DNA of 35,140 nt, from the NCBI RefSeq assembly GCF_010894475.1, contig NZ_JAAIYB010000032.1, forward strand, positions 1 through 35,140, given 5' to 3'. The DNA comes from Myxococcus vastator (lineage in GTDB: Bacteria > Myxococcota > Myxococcia > Myxococcales > Myxococcaceae). This document shows, piece after piece, positions 26,192-34,480 of the stretch; the first letter of the stretch is position 1, and each line of letters opens with the position of its first letter. The notes beneath the pieces are model-generated. The model saw nothing but the letters and a program-made list of their open reading frames with translations. It was not told the origin of the DNA and made no database searches. The position numbers were made by a program, and so were the translations under genes.

Positions 26192-27442
26192 GTGTCGACT
26201 CCGGAGGTCATCGTCGTCGGTGCGGGTCTCGCGGGGCTGGCGTGCGCGCGGGCGCTCGTCGCCTCACGGGTGAAGGTGCTGGTGCTGGAGGGGAGTGACG
26301 CACCGGGCGGCAGGGTCCGCACGGACGTCCATGAGGGCTTCCTGCTAGACAGAGGCTTCCAGGTGTACCTGTCGGCATATCCGGAAGGCCGGCGCACGTT
26401 GGACCTGGGGGCGCTGTCGCTGCGCAGGTTCATCCCCGGCGCCAAGGTGTGGCGGGGTGGCAAGCTGCACACGGTGGCGGACCCGCTGCGCCGCCCCGTG
26501 GAGGCGCTGGCGCACCTGTTCGCGCCCGTGGGGACGTTCGGGGACAAGCTGCGCATCCTGGAGCTGCGGCAACAGGCGCTCTCCGGTGAAGTGGAGGACG
26601 TGTGGCAGCGGCCGTCTCGCACGTCGCGGCGCTATCTGGACGAGCTGGGCTTCACGGAGGCGTTGCGAGAGTCGTTCCTGCGGCCCTTCTTCGCGGGCAT
26701 CTTCCTGGAGCGGGAGCTGACCACGTCCAGCCGCTTCCTGGAGTTCGTCTTCCGCATGTTCTCGTCCGGGTACGCGGCGGTGCCGGAGGCGGGGATGGGC
26801 GCCATTCCGGAGCAGTTGTCGGCGCGCCTTCCGCCGGGCGTGCTGCGGATGCGCGCGCCGGTGGCGGACGTGTGGGGGCACCGCGTGCGGCTGGCGGACG
26901 GAGAGCTGATTGGCGCCAGGGCGGTGGTGGTGGCCACGGACCCGGCGAGCGCGGTGGGGCTGCTGCCGGGCATGGTGCCACCGGTGATGAACCGGGTGAC
27001 GTGCCTCTACTTCGCCGCGCCGGAGCCGCCCGTGGAGGGGCCGTGGCTGCTGCTCAATGGCGAGGGCCGGGGCCGGGTGAACAACGTGGCGGTGATGAGC
27101 GAGGTGTCACCGGCGTATGCGCCGCGGGGACAGGCGCTCGTGTCCGTGTCCGTGGTCGGCGCCACGCCGGACCTGGACACGCTGCGCGCCGAGGTGCTCG
27201 CGGAGCTGACGGACTGGTTCGGTCCGTCCGTGTCCGCCTGGCTGCACCTGCGCACCTACGCGCTTCCGCTCGCGCTGCCCGCGCAGCCTCCGGAGGCGCT
27301 GGAGCCGCCTCACCGGCCGGTGCGGCTGTCACCGGGGCTGTTCGTGTGTGGAGACCACCGTGACAATGCCTCCATCGACGGCGCGCTGGTGTCGGGCCGC
27401 CGCGCCGCGGAGGCTGTCATGAGAGAGTTGGAGCGCGAATGA
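26192..27442 (+). CDS. FAD-dependent oxidoreductase, amine oxidase/phytoene desaturase-like
   Basis: 416 residues. The GTG at 26192 is chosen because GGGGAGG precedes it by seven to eight bases; the frame is open for 39 more codons but without a ribosome site. The N-terminus has the FAD dinucleotide fold VVGAGLAGLACARAL, E in LVLEGSDAPGGRV, and FLLDRGFQVYL. The C-terminus has LFVCGDHRDNASIDGALVSGRRAA, which closes the FAD site. This places it among monoamine-oxidase-like and carotenoid-desaturase-like flavoproteins. Substrate unknown. It has no signal peptide and no obvious membrane segment. Its stop overlaps the start of the dihaem lipoprotein gene (ATGA). Confidence 0.85.
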   Translation: MSTPEVIVVGAGLAGLACARALVASRVKVLVLEGSDAPGGRVRTDVHEGFLLDRGFQVYLSAYPEGRRTLDLGALSLRRFIPGAKVWRGGKLHTVADPLRRPVEALAHLFAPVGTFGDKLRILELRQQALSGEVEDVWQRPSRTSRRYLDELGFTEALRESFLRPFFAGIFLERELTTSSRFLEFVFRMFSSGYAAVPEAGMGAIPEQLSARLPPGVLRMRAPVADVWGHRVRLADGELIGARAVVVATDPASAVGLLPGMVPPVMNRVTCLYFAAPEPPVEGPWLLLNGEGRGRVNNVAVMSEVSPAYAPRGQALVSVSVVGATPDLDTLRAEVLAELTDWFGPSVSAWLHLRTYALPLALPAQPPEALEPPHRPVRLSPGLFVCGDHRDNASIDGALVSGRRAAEAVMRELERE

Positions 27443-28101
27443 GATACCCGGGGCGCTCCGTCATCGTGTTGGGCGCCGTCCTCTCGGCGGTGGCCTGCAA
27501 GTCCACCAAGAGCGCACCGGAGGCCTCGGGAGCGCAGGCGGCGCAGGCGCGGGATGCGGGGCCGTCACTCCAGCCCGTGTCCGCGTTCGCCGCCATCACG
27601 GATGAGAAGCAGCGCTCCGCCGCGCTCTTCGTCGAGGCGGGGCGTGTGATAGCGCACCCACGCTGCGTCAACTGCCACCCGGCCGATGGCGTGCCCCTGC
27701 AGGGCATGGACCAGCGTCGGCACGTGCCCGCCGTGACGGGCGGGCCCACGGGACATGGCCCTCCCGGGCTGCCCTGCACCTCGTGCCACCAGGCGCGCAA
27801 CACACCGCTGGTGGGCACGACGCTGCGGAGCGTGCCCGGCAATCCGAAGTGGGCCCTGGCGCCAGCGGAGATGGCGTGGGTGGGCGTGCCCCTGGGGAAG
27901 ATTTGCGAGCAGCTCAAGGACCCCGCGCGAAACGGCGGGAAGTCCCTGGAGGCGCTGCATCACCACATGGCCGAGGACGTCCTGGTGGGGTGGGGTTGGG
28001 ACCCGGGCCCTGGCTTGGAGCCCGTGCCAGGCACTCAGCGTGCGTTCGGTGAGCTCATCCGCGCATGGATTGACACGGGGGCCGCCTGCCCGAGCCCCTG
28101 A
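27439..28101 (+). CDS. Dihaem c-type lipoprotein, isoquinoline 1-oxidoreductase-associated type
   Basis: 220 residues. The ATG at 27439 overlaps the upstream stop; GGAG lies six bases before. The signal is RSVIVLGAVLSAVAC, with a probable lipid-modified C20. Two haem sites are CVNCH (76-80) and CTSCH (113-117). The segments NPKWALAPAEMAW and GKICEQLKD are typical of proteins annotated as an isoquinoline 1-oxidoreductase subunit. In other proteobacteria this protein is found with the iron-sulfur and molybdenum subunits and would take electrons from them in the periplasm. Those subunits are here at 32267-34944, on the other strand. Family assignment is from memory of sequence features. Confidence 0.8.
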   Translation: MRYPGRSVIVLGAVLSAVACKSTKSAPEASGAQAAQARDAGPSLQPVSAFAAITDEKQRSAALFVEAGRVIAHPRCVNCHPADGVPLQGMDQRRHVPAVTGGPTGHGPPGLPCTSCHQARNTPLVGTTLRSVPGNPKWALAPAEMAWVGVPLGKICEQLKDPARNGGKSLEALHHHMAEDVLVGWGWDPGPGLEPVPGTQRAFGELIRAWIDTGAACPSP

Positions 28102-28110
28102 CACGACCTG

Positions 28111-29112
28111 ATGGGCCTGATAGACAGCCCATTGATGAGGGACCTTCCGGATTCTGGGAAGCAGGCATTCGGCTTCGAGGAGCACCGCGCGGCGCTCATC
28201 GGCCATTGCTACCGCATGCTGGGCTCTGTCTCGGAGGCGGACGACGCCGTCCAGGAGACGATGGTGCGCGCCTGGCGCGCGATGGACCGGTTCGAGGGCC
28301 GTGCGTCCCCGCGGACCTGGCTGTACTCCATCGCCACCCGCGTGTGCCTGGACGCCTTGTCGGCGAGCGGGCGCCGCGCGCGGCCGATGGAGCTGGGGCC
28401 TGCGTACTCCATTGACGGGCCGCTGACGCCGCTGCCGGCGAACAGTTGGATTGAGCCCATTCCGGACGCGCTGGCCGTGCCCTCGGACCTGGACCCCTCC
28501 GAGCAGGTGTCGCTGCGCCAGAGCATCCGGCTCGCGTTCCTCGCGGCGCTTCAACACCTGCCCCCCAAGCAGCGCGCGGTGCTGCTGCTCGCCGAGGTCC
28601 TGGGCTGGCCGGCCACGGAGATTGCCCAGACGCTGGAGACGTCGGTGGCCTCGGTCAACAGCGCGCTCCAGCGTGCCCGGGCGACCGTGTCGGACCTGGG
28701 GCTGGAGGACTCCGAGTTCCGGGTGCCTCAGTCCGACGCGCAGGCCCTGTTGCTGAATCGTTACGTGGACGCGTTCGAGCGCTACGACATGGACGCCTTC
28801 ACCGCGCTGCTTCACGAGGAAGTCACCCTGTCCATGCCCCCCTACACGCTGTGGCTCCAGGGGCACGCGTCCATCCGCGGCTGGTTCCTCGGGCGGGGGG
28901 CGGTCTGCAAGGACTCCCGGCTGGTGCGGACCGAGGCCTGTGGCTCACCGGCCTACGGCCAGTACCACGCGAGCAGTGACAGCGGGCCCTTCACGCCGTG
29001 GTCGCTCATCGTCCTGGAGCTGTCCGGTGGGCGCATCGCGGCGATGACCCACTTCCTCGATACCGAGGCGTTGTTCCCGCGGTTCGGGCTCCCCCAGGAG
29101 CTCCCTCGGTAA
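28111..29112 (+). CDS. ECF sigma factor with SnoaL-like C-terminal domain
   Basis: 333 residues from the ATG at 28111; ATG 28135 is an alternative, and neither has a clear ribosome site. Sigma region 2 is at about 22-85 (HCYRMLGSVSEADDAVQET, RAWRAMDRFEGR, TWLYSIATRVCLDAL). The linker has NSWIEPIPDAL, a signature of the SigX5/TIGR02960 group. Sigma region 4 is at about 137-192 (LQHLPPKQRAVLLLAEVLGW, SVASVNSALQRARATV). A SnoaL/NTF2-like domain fills 208-325. Such factors usually lack an anti-sigma partner and use the tail for self-control. It begins nine bases after the cytochrome gene and is probably in the same unit. Confidence 0.92.
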   Translation: MGLIDSPLMRDLPDSGKQAFGFEEHRAALIGHCYRMLGSVSEADDAVQETMVRAWRAMDRFEGRASPRTWLYSIATRVCLDALSASGRRARPMELGPAYSIDGPLTPLPANSWIEPIPDALAVPSDLDPSEQVSLRQSIRLAFLAALQHLPPKQRAVLLLAEVLGWPATEIAQTLETSVASVNSALQRARATVSDLGLEDSEFRVPQSDAQALLLNRYVDAFERYDMDAFTALLHEEVTLSMPPYTLWLQGHASIRGWFLGRGAVCKDSRLVRTEACGSPAYGQYHASSDSGPFTPWSLIVLELSGGRIAAMTHFLDTEALFPRFGLPQELPR

Positions 29113-29124
29113 GGCGGGGCGGGG

Positions 29125-29160
29125 AAAATCTTTCTGAAAAAGGACCGATGATTTCGGTCC
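29125..29160 (-). terminator. Intrinsic terminator facing left between the sigma factor and VOC genes
   Basis: Minus strand: GGACCGA, five-base loop, TCGGTCC (29142-29160), then TTTTTCAGAAAGATTTT. Perfect seven-base stem with a U-rich tail, the most canonical terminator in the window. It faces left, although both flanking genes read right. It could stop the leftward message from the esterase gene (29689-30537) after it has run antisense through the VOC gene. The same dyad could be an operator for the VOC gene. Confidence 0.6.
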
Positions 29161-29207
29161 GCCGCTGGAGTCAAAGCCTTCGTCACCCACCCGCCCTGGA
29201 GGCGAAC

Positions 29208-29627
29208 ATGAAGGTCAGCCGTCCTCGAAAGCTCTTCCTCAACCTGCCCGTGGCCGACTTGAAGCGGTCGGTGGACTTCTTCACGAAGCTGGGCTTCGAG
29301 TTCAACAAGGACTTCACCGACGAGCACGCCACCTGCATGGTGGTGGGCGAGGACGCGTTCGTGATGCTCCTCACGCATCCCCGCTTCAAGGACTTCATCA
29401 AGAAGCCCCTGCACGACGCGAAGCAGAGCACCGCCGGCACCTATGCGCTGTCCGCCAACAGCCGCGAGGAGGTCGATGAGCTGGTGAAGACCGCGCTGGC
29501 GAACGGTGGCTCTCCCGCCGCGGACGCCATGGACCTGGGCTTCATGTACGGCGGGAGCTTCTACGACCCGGACGGCCACCACTGGGAGCTGGCCTGGATG
29601 GACCCGAACCAGATGCCGCCGCAGTAG
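29208..29627 (+). CDS. VOC (glyoxalase/bleomycin-resistance fold) family protein
   Basis: 139 residues from ATG 29208, five bases after GGAGG. Paired beta-alpha-beta units: the first starts KLFLNLPVADLKRSVDFFTKLGF, the second has AGTYALSANSREEVDELV, and it ends SFYDPDGHHWELAWMD, where the Glu is the usual metal ligand. Similar proteins are common beside ECF sigma factors with SnoaL tails, and the gene lies 95 bases downstream of one here. It is a plausible target of that sigma factor. Enzyme activity unknown. Confidence 0.9.
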   Translation: MKVSRPRKLFLNLPVADLKRSVDFFTKLGFEFNKDFTDEHATCMVVGEDAFVMLLTHPRFKDFIKKPLHDAKQSTAGTYALSANSREEVDELVKTALANGGSPAADAMDLGFMYGGSFYDPDGHHWELAWMDPNQMPPQ

Positions 29628-29665
29628 CCAGCGGACGTGGCGTGCCGCGTGGATGCCCAGGGCTT

Positions 29666-29680
29666 CCGCGCGGCGCGCGG
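29666..29680. terminator. GC hairpin between converging VOC and esterase genes
   Basis: CCGCGC-GGC-GCGCGG, six pairs with a three-base loop, in the 61-base gap between two stop codons. There is no U run on either side, so it would be a weak bidirectional terminator at best. Confidence 0.25.
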
Positions 29681-29688
29681 GCGCTGTG

Positions 29689-30537
29689 TCAGGGCGCGCT
29701 TTCGGCGGCCACCACGGGAGGCAGCCACTTGCGCAGCACGCTGGGCGAGCTCATCCGATAGATGTTGTCGTGGCGCAGGTCGGGCCGGGGTTCGACTTCC
29801 CACTTCAGGCCCGCGGGAGCGCTGGCGCGGAGGACGTCCTGGAGCCTCGCCACGGCGGGGACGATGTCGCCCGTTTCATTGGCGGAGGACACATAGAGTC
29901 CCGCGCGCAGGTCCGGCCGTGCCGCGAACCATTCACCGGCCCCCTTCACCAACGACTCCGCGTTCCACCACAGGCTGGGGCTCAGCGCGAGGTAGGTGTC
30001 GAACAGGTCCGGCTGGAGGAAGAACGTCTCCACGATGAAGTAGCCCGCGAGCGACTCGCCGATGATGGCCCGCTCCCGCGTCACCCGGTAGCGGCGCTCC
30101 ACCTCCGGCATCAGCTCTTCGTGGATGAAGGCCCGGAACGCCGCCGAGCCTCCCGTGACGGGGGCGACCTCCCGGTCCGTCGCCACCGTCGTCGGCCCCG
30201 TCATGTCCCGCCGTCGCACGGTGTTTTCGATGCCCACGATGATGAGGGGCCGCAGCTCGCCCGCGCGGATGGCCGTGTCGACGGTGGTGGCCAGGTGCGG
30301 GAAGTCCTCCTTCAGGCCGCCGTCGGGCATGTAGAGCACCGGGAAGCGTGCGCCCGCCGACGTGGTGTAGCCCGGCGGCAGGTAGACGGTGATGGGGCGG
30401 GCCTCCTTCAGCTTCACGGAGTCGATGGTGAAGGTCTGGTGGGGCGGCACGGGCTCGGCCACGGCGGGCCGGGTGGTCGCGCACGCGCCCCCCAGGACGA
30501 GCAACAGCAGCCCCACCCACGTCATTGATGTCCGCAT
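29689..30537 (-). CDS. Esterase-like alpha/beta hydrolase lipoprotein (IroE/Fes-like fold)
   Basis: 282 residues from ATG 30537 (MRTSMTW), with GGGAG seven bases upstream. The signal peptide has a long L/V run and a cysteine at 19 (LGGACATT), so it is a predicted lipoprotein. FPVLYMPDGG, GIENTVRRRDMTGPT, GESLAGYF (nucleophile S162), and DLRHDN (likely catalytic H256) match the esterase D/enterobactin-esterase-like family (putative esterase fold). Such enzymes cut ester bonds of siderophores or acylated small molecules. No siderophore gene is nearby. Preceded by an inverted repeat and three direct repeats. Confidence 0.87.
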   Translation of the reverse strand: MRTSMTWVGLLLLVLGGACATTRPAVAEPVPPHQTFTIDSVKLKEARPITVYLPPGYTTSAGARFPVLYMPDGGLKEDFPHLATTVDTAIRAGELRPLIIVGIENTVRRRDMTGPTTVATDREVAPVTGGSAAFRAFIHEELMPEVERRYRVTRERAIIGESLAGYFIVETFFLQPDLFDTYLALSPSLWWNAESLVKGAGEWFAARPDLRAGLYVSSANETGDIVPAVARLQDVLRASAPAGLKWEVEPRPDLRHDNIYRMSSPSVLRKWLPPVVAAESAP

Positions 30538-30558
30538 CACTTGCTCCCGCGGTGTTCG

Positions 30559-30577
30559 ACGAGCCAAGGAGGCTCGT
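30559..30577. promoter_or_regulatory. Inverted repeat upstream of the esterase gene
   Basis: ACGAGCC-AAGGA-GGCTCGT is a perfect seven-base dyad with a five-base centre, 22-40 bases before the esterase start. It could be an operator near the transcription start. No promoter hexamers are clear. Confidence 0.35.
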
Positions 30578-30641
30578 GACGGGGATAGTGCCCGAGCCCA
30601 GAAGGCGTCGCCAGGAGGCGCGAGCCCCGCTCAACCGCGAT

Positions 30642-30680
30642 GGCCCGTCACCTATGCCTGTCACCCGCGCGGCCCGTCAC
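30642..30680. repeat. Three short direct repeats at the nhaA end
   Basis: GGCCCGTCAC occurs at 30642-30651 and 30671-30680, with the near copy GCCTGTCAC at 30656-30664. Spacing is about 14-15 bases. The last copy covers the nhaA stop. Spaced copies of one 9-10-mer upstream of the esterase gene could bind a regulator. Confidence 0.35.
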
Positions 30681-32089
30681 ATCACCGTCGAGCGCTCCGC
30701 CTCCTCCACGGACGTCGCGGCGCCGGGCCTCGATGCGGTGCTGAGGAGCAGCCGGCCCAGGAGGAGCGCCAGGACGGCCGCGGCGCCGCTCGCGCCCAGC
30801 ACGCCCAGCTTCGCGGCGGCGAGCAGCTTCGCGTCCGTGAAGGCCAGTTGCGCGATGAACAGGGCCATGGTGAAGCCGATGCCCGCGGTGCACCCCAGCA
30901 CCAGCACGTCGCGCATGCTCAGGCCGCGCGGCAACGTCGCCAGCCGCAAGCGCAGCGCCAGCCAGCAGGCCCCAATCACTCCCAGGGGCTTGCCCAGCAG
31001 GAGCCCGGTGGCCGCCGCGGCGACCACGGTCCATGAGGCCGCGTCGAGCGGTTCACTCGAAATCGACACGCCCGCGTTCGCGAGCGCGAACACCGGCATG
31101 ATGCCGAACGCCACCCACGGATGCAGGGTGGCAATCAGGCTCTCCGAAGGAGACATGGCCTCGCGTCGCGCGGCGTCCACGCGGCGCAAGGTCGCGGACA
31201 GGTGATGGGAGGAGAGCGTGCCCGGCTGCGCCTGGGCGATGTGCTCGATTTCGCTCCGCGCACCGGTGACGAAGCCCTCGGTGCCGAGCCAGGCGCGCAC
31301 CGGCGTGATGAGCCCGACGATGACGCCCGCGATGGTCGGATGAATCCCCGCGGAGTAGACGCCCGCCCAGGCGACGAACGCCGGAACGACGTAGGCCCAC
31401 TTCGAGCGCACGCCCAGGCGCTGCATCGCGAAGACCCCCAGGATTCCCAGGGCGGCGACGAGCAGGCCCGTGATGGCCACGCCCGACGAGTAGAACAGCG
31501 CGATGACGATGATGGCGCCCAGGTCGTCGATGACGGCGAGCGCGAGCAGGAGCACGCGCAGGGCGGGGGGCACCCGGCTCCCGAGGAGCGTGAGGATGCC
31601 CACCGCGAACGCGATGTCCGTTGCCATGGGGACGCCCCATCCCGACCGGGTGGCCGGAGCGCCCCCCAGGAGGAGGTACAGGCCCGCCGGCACGACCATG
31701 CCCCCCAGCGCCGCCGCGGCGGGGAGCGCGGCGCGCCGCAACTCGGACAGCTCGCCCTGGTGGACCTCGCGGCGAATCTCCATGCCCACGACGAAGAAGA
31801 AGATGGCCATCAACCCGTCGTTGACGACCCATTCGAGGCTGCGCTCGAACGTGAAGTCGCCCATTCGGATGCCGAGCGGCGTGTGCCAGAAGTGCGCGTA
31901 GCTCTCCGCCCAGGGCGAGTTCGCCCACAGGAGCGCGATGGCCGCCGCCACGAGGAGCAGGATGCCGCTGGCCGCCTCGATGTGGAGGAAGCGCTCCAGC
32001 GGCCGGCTCGCGAGCCGCGAGAGGCGATGCAGGGGGGCCCAGGCTTCGGGCGGAAGGGGGGCTTGCCCCGGTGGCGTGGCGGTCGACAT
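30677..32089 (-). CDS. nhaA: Na+/H+ antiporter NhaA
   Basis: 470 residues from ATG 32089 (MSTATPPGQ); an AGGG lies before it. About 11-12 membrane segments. VVNDGLMAIFFFVVGMEIRRE, ATDIAFAVGIL and the ion-binding VIDDLGAIIVIALFY (D188, D189) are diagnostic; TAGIGFTMALFI is the late helix. It is about 80 residues longer than the E. coli protein, due to an N-terminal extension and a hydrophilic insert near residues 300-350 (SEIEHIAQAQPGTLSSHHL). It exports sodium in exchange for protons at alkaline pH. No NhaR-like regulator is nearby. Confidence 0.95.
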   Translation of the reverse strand: MSTATPPGQAPLPPEAWAPLHRLSRLASRPLERFLHIEAASGILLLVAAAIALLWANSPWAESYAHFWHTPLGIRMGDFTFERSLEWVVNDGLMAIFFFVVGMEIRREVHQGELSELRRAALPAAAALGGMVVPAGLYLLLGGAPATRSGWGVPMATDIAFAVGILTLLGSRVPPALRVLLLALAVIDDLGAIIVIALFYSSGVAITGLLVAALGILGVFAMQRLGVRSKWAYVVPAFVAWAGVYSAGIHPTIAGVIVGLITPVRAWLGTEGFVTGARSEIEHIAQAQPGTLSSHHLSATLRRVDAARREAMSPSESLIATLHPWVAFGIMPVFALANAGVSISSEPLDAASWTVVAAAATGLLLGKPLGVIGACWLALRLRLATLPRGLSMRDVLVLGCTAGIGFTMALFIAQLAFTDAKLLAAAKLGVLGASGAAAVLALLLGRLLLSTASRPGAATSVEEAERSTVM

Positions 32090-32266
32090 GCGCGGACCCT
32101 GTCGGCGGTGTTGCCGGCTGGGATGGCGGCCCGACCATCCATGTTCCTGCGGCGTGCATCGCCGCACCCTTCAGCTTTGGCGGCACATTCACATGGCGCG
32201 CGGCCTCCGTCGAGCGTTGTCGACATGCGCGCGGGCCATGCTTGGGCTTGCCTCCTTGGTGCCGCC

Positions 32267-34480
32267 TCAGCGCGCCTGGAGCGCCGCCGCCAGCCGCTCC
32301 GGCGTCAGCGGCAGCTCCCGCAGCCTGGCCCCCGTGGCGTCGAAGATGGCATTGGCCAGGGCCGCCGAAGTGGGGCCCTGGGAGGCCTCGCCCACGCCCA
32401 GGAGCGGCTCCCCAGGACGCTCGATGAGCGCGACCTCGATGGGCGGGACTTCGGAGAAGGTGAGGATGGGGTACGTGCGCCAGTCTCGCGAGGTGACGCG
32501 CCGGGCGTCGTAGCGGACCGCCTCCTTCAGGCTCCAGCTCAGCGACTGGATGAGCCCACCCTCGAGCTGGTTGGTGAGCCCATCCGGGTTGACGACCTCG
32601 CCCGCGTCGGCGGCCAGGACCGCGCGCAGCACCTGGATGGCGTGAGTTCCAGGGTCGACGCGCACCTCGATGCAGACGGCGCAGTAGCTCGCGAGGTTCT
32701 TGTAGCGCGCGAAGCCGATGCCGCGCCCATGGCCCTGGGCCCTGGGCGCGGGGGTCCAGCCGAAGCGCTCCGCCGCTTTCTGGATGACGGCCTTCGCGCG
32801 CGCGTCGTGGAGCTGCCGGAGCCGGAAGGCCACCGGGTCCACCTTCGCGGCGTGGGCCAGCTCATCCATGAAGGACTCGATGGCGAAGACGTTGCCGTAG
32901 GCCCCCAGGCCCCGAAGCGCGGAGACGCGCAAGGGCATTCGGGTGACGAGATGGGTCGTCACCTTCCGGCCCGGGAAGGCGTAGAGCGGGATGGCGTTCC
33001 GGTCCGCGGCGTAGTTCGGCGGCCCGCCATTGCCGGGCATGGGCATGCGGAAGGGCGCCGCGAGCGAGCGGCCCGCCAGCAGATTGCCGGGGTGGCCTCC
33101 AGGCCGGGTGCTGTGGGGGGTGGACCAGAGCGCATAGTCCCAGTCCAGCACGTTGCCTTCCGCGTCCACGCCCGCGCGCGCCTGCATCACCATCGCGGAG
33201 CCATACGGCTCGCAGGCGTGCTCGTCCTCGCGGGACCACTGCACGCGCACCGCGTGGCCGGGGAGGGCGCGCGCGAGCAGCGCCGCATCGGCGGCGGCGT
33301 CGTCCGCGCCATTGTGGCCGTAGCAGCCGGAGCCGGGCAGGTGCTTGCCGTGGACCCGGTCCACCGGGAGGCGGAGCATCCTCGCGATGGCCGCGCTGGT
33401 CTCGAAGACGCTCTGGCTGTGGGTGTGCAGCGTGAGGCGCTCGCCGTCCCACTCCGCCACCGCGCAGGACGGGCCAATGGCGCCGTGCATCTGGTACGGG
33501 CGCAGGTAGCGCGCCTCCAAGGTGTGCGTGGGCGCGACGTCGGTGGGCCGCGCCGTGTCCTCGATGACGCTGTCGTGGCTGGGTTGCTCCAGCAGCCAGG
33601 TGTACGGGTCCGGGGGCAGGGTGGCCTGTTCGCGCCACCGGGCGCTCTTCGCCAGCGCCGCCGCGGCCTGGATGGCCTGCCACTCCTTCGTGGCGATGAC
33701 GCCCAGGAAGTCGCCGTCACGCACCACCTTCCGGACGCCCGGCATCTGCTCCACCCGCGCGGTATCCACCTCCGTGAGCGAGGCGCCCTGGGACGGCGCG
33801 CGGATGATGCGGCCATGCACCAGGTGGGCGGGCCGGAGGTCGTGCACGAAGCTCGCCTCGCCGGAAAGCTTGCCCGGCAGGTCCACGCGCGGCACCGAGC
33901 GGCCCGCGAGATGGCGCTCGATGGGAGGCTTGGGCTTCACCGTGCCCGTCGCCTCCCGGTTCAGGGCCTTCCCGCCGACGAGGCTCCAGTACGTGACGGA
34001 GGCGCCCTTCCCGCCGCCCACTCGGATGGTGCCGTCCCGCACGCGCAGCTGCTCCACCGGGACGCCCAGTTGCTTGCTGGCCAGGTCCAGCAGGATGGCG
34101 CGCACCTCGGCAGACGCGTAGCGCACCGCGGTGCCGCTCTGGGAGACGGAGTTGCTGCCGGCGGTGGTGCCTTCGTAGGGCGACAGCTCGGTGTCGCCGG
34201 AGATGAAGGTCAACCGCGAGATGCTGACGCCCAGCTCGTCCGCGCAGAGCTGCCCGAGCGCCGTCAGGATGCCCTGGCCCAGCTCCACCTTCCCCGTCTT
34301 CAGCGTGACGACGCCGTCCGCGCCGATGCGCAGCCACGCGTCGAGGCCGCGGGTGCGCCGCAGGCTCCCGGGGAGTCGGGTGGTCGCCGGAGCCGCGCCC
34401 AGGGCGCGTGGGCCCGTGAGGGCGAAGGCCAGCACCAGGGCGCCCTGGAGCACCTCGCGGCGGCTCGGGCGGAGGCTCAT
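32267..34480 (-). CDS. iorB: Periplasmic molybdenum hydroxylase large subunit (isoquinoline 1-oxidoreductase beta type)
   Basis: 737 residues from ATG 34480, overlapping the small-subunit stop (ATGA). The Tat signal is SRREVLQGALVLAFALTGP, cleaved around residue 29. Mo-domain marks: KVELGQGILTALGQ, TAGSNSVSQSG, LRGLGAYGNVFAIESFMDE (substrate/cofactor loop), and GVGEASQGP near the end with the catalytic Glu (about 698). The cofactor in this family is molybdopterin cytosine dinucleotide. Substrates of relatives are N-heteroaromatics and aldehydes; the one here cannot be told. Export with the small subunit as a folded pair is expected. No FAD subunit is present, so electrons must leave through a cytochrome. 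Confidence 0.92.
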   Translation of the reverse strand: MSLRPSRREVLQGALVLAFALTGPRALGAAPATTRLPGSLRRTRGLDAWLRIGADGVVTLKTGKVELGQGILTALGQLCADELGVSISRLTFISGDTELSPYEGTTAGSNSVSQSGTAVRYASAEVRAILLDLASKQLGVPVEQLRVRDGTIRVGGGKGASVTYWSLVGGKALNREATGTVKPKPPIERHLAGRSVPRVDLPGKLSGEASFVHDLRPAHLVHGRIIRAPSQGASLTEVDTARVEQMPGVRKVVRDGDFLGVIATKEWQAIQAAAALAKSARWREQATLPPDPYTWLLEQPSHDSVIEDTARPTDVAPTHTLEARYLRPYQMHGAIGPSCAVAEWDGERLTLHTHSQSVFETSAAIARMLRLPVDRVHGKHLPGSGCYGHNGADDAAADAALLARALPGHAVRVQWSREDEHACEPYGSAMVMQARAGVDAEGNVLDWDYALWSTPHSTRPGGHPGNLLAGRSLAAPFRMPMPGNGGPPNYAADRNAIPLYAFPGRKVTTHLVTRMPLRVSALRGLGAYGNVFAIESFMDELAHAAKVDPVAFRLRQLHDARAKAVIQKAAERFGWTPAPRAQGHGRGIGFARYKNLASYCAVCIEVRVDPGTHAIQVLRAVLAADAGEVVNPDGLTNQLEGGLIQSLSWSLKEAVRYDARRVTSRDWRTYPILTFSEVPPIEVALIERPGEPLLGVGEASQGPTSAALANAIFDATGARLRELPLTPERLAAALQAR

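Noticed and set aside
32082-32231. 13-base direct repeat GTCGACATGCGCG at 32082-32094 and 32219-32231; the first copy spans the nhaA start
   Set aside because: Could suggest a duplicated start region, but similarity does not extend beyond the 13 bases and the second copy leads only into antiframe.
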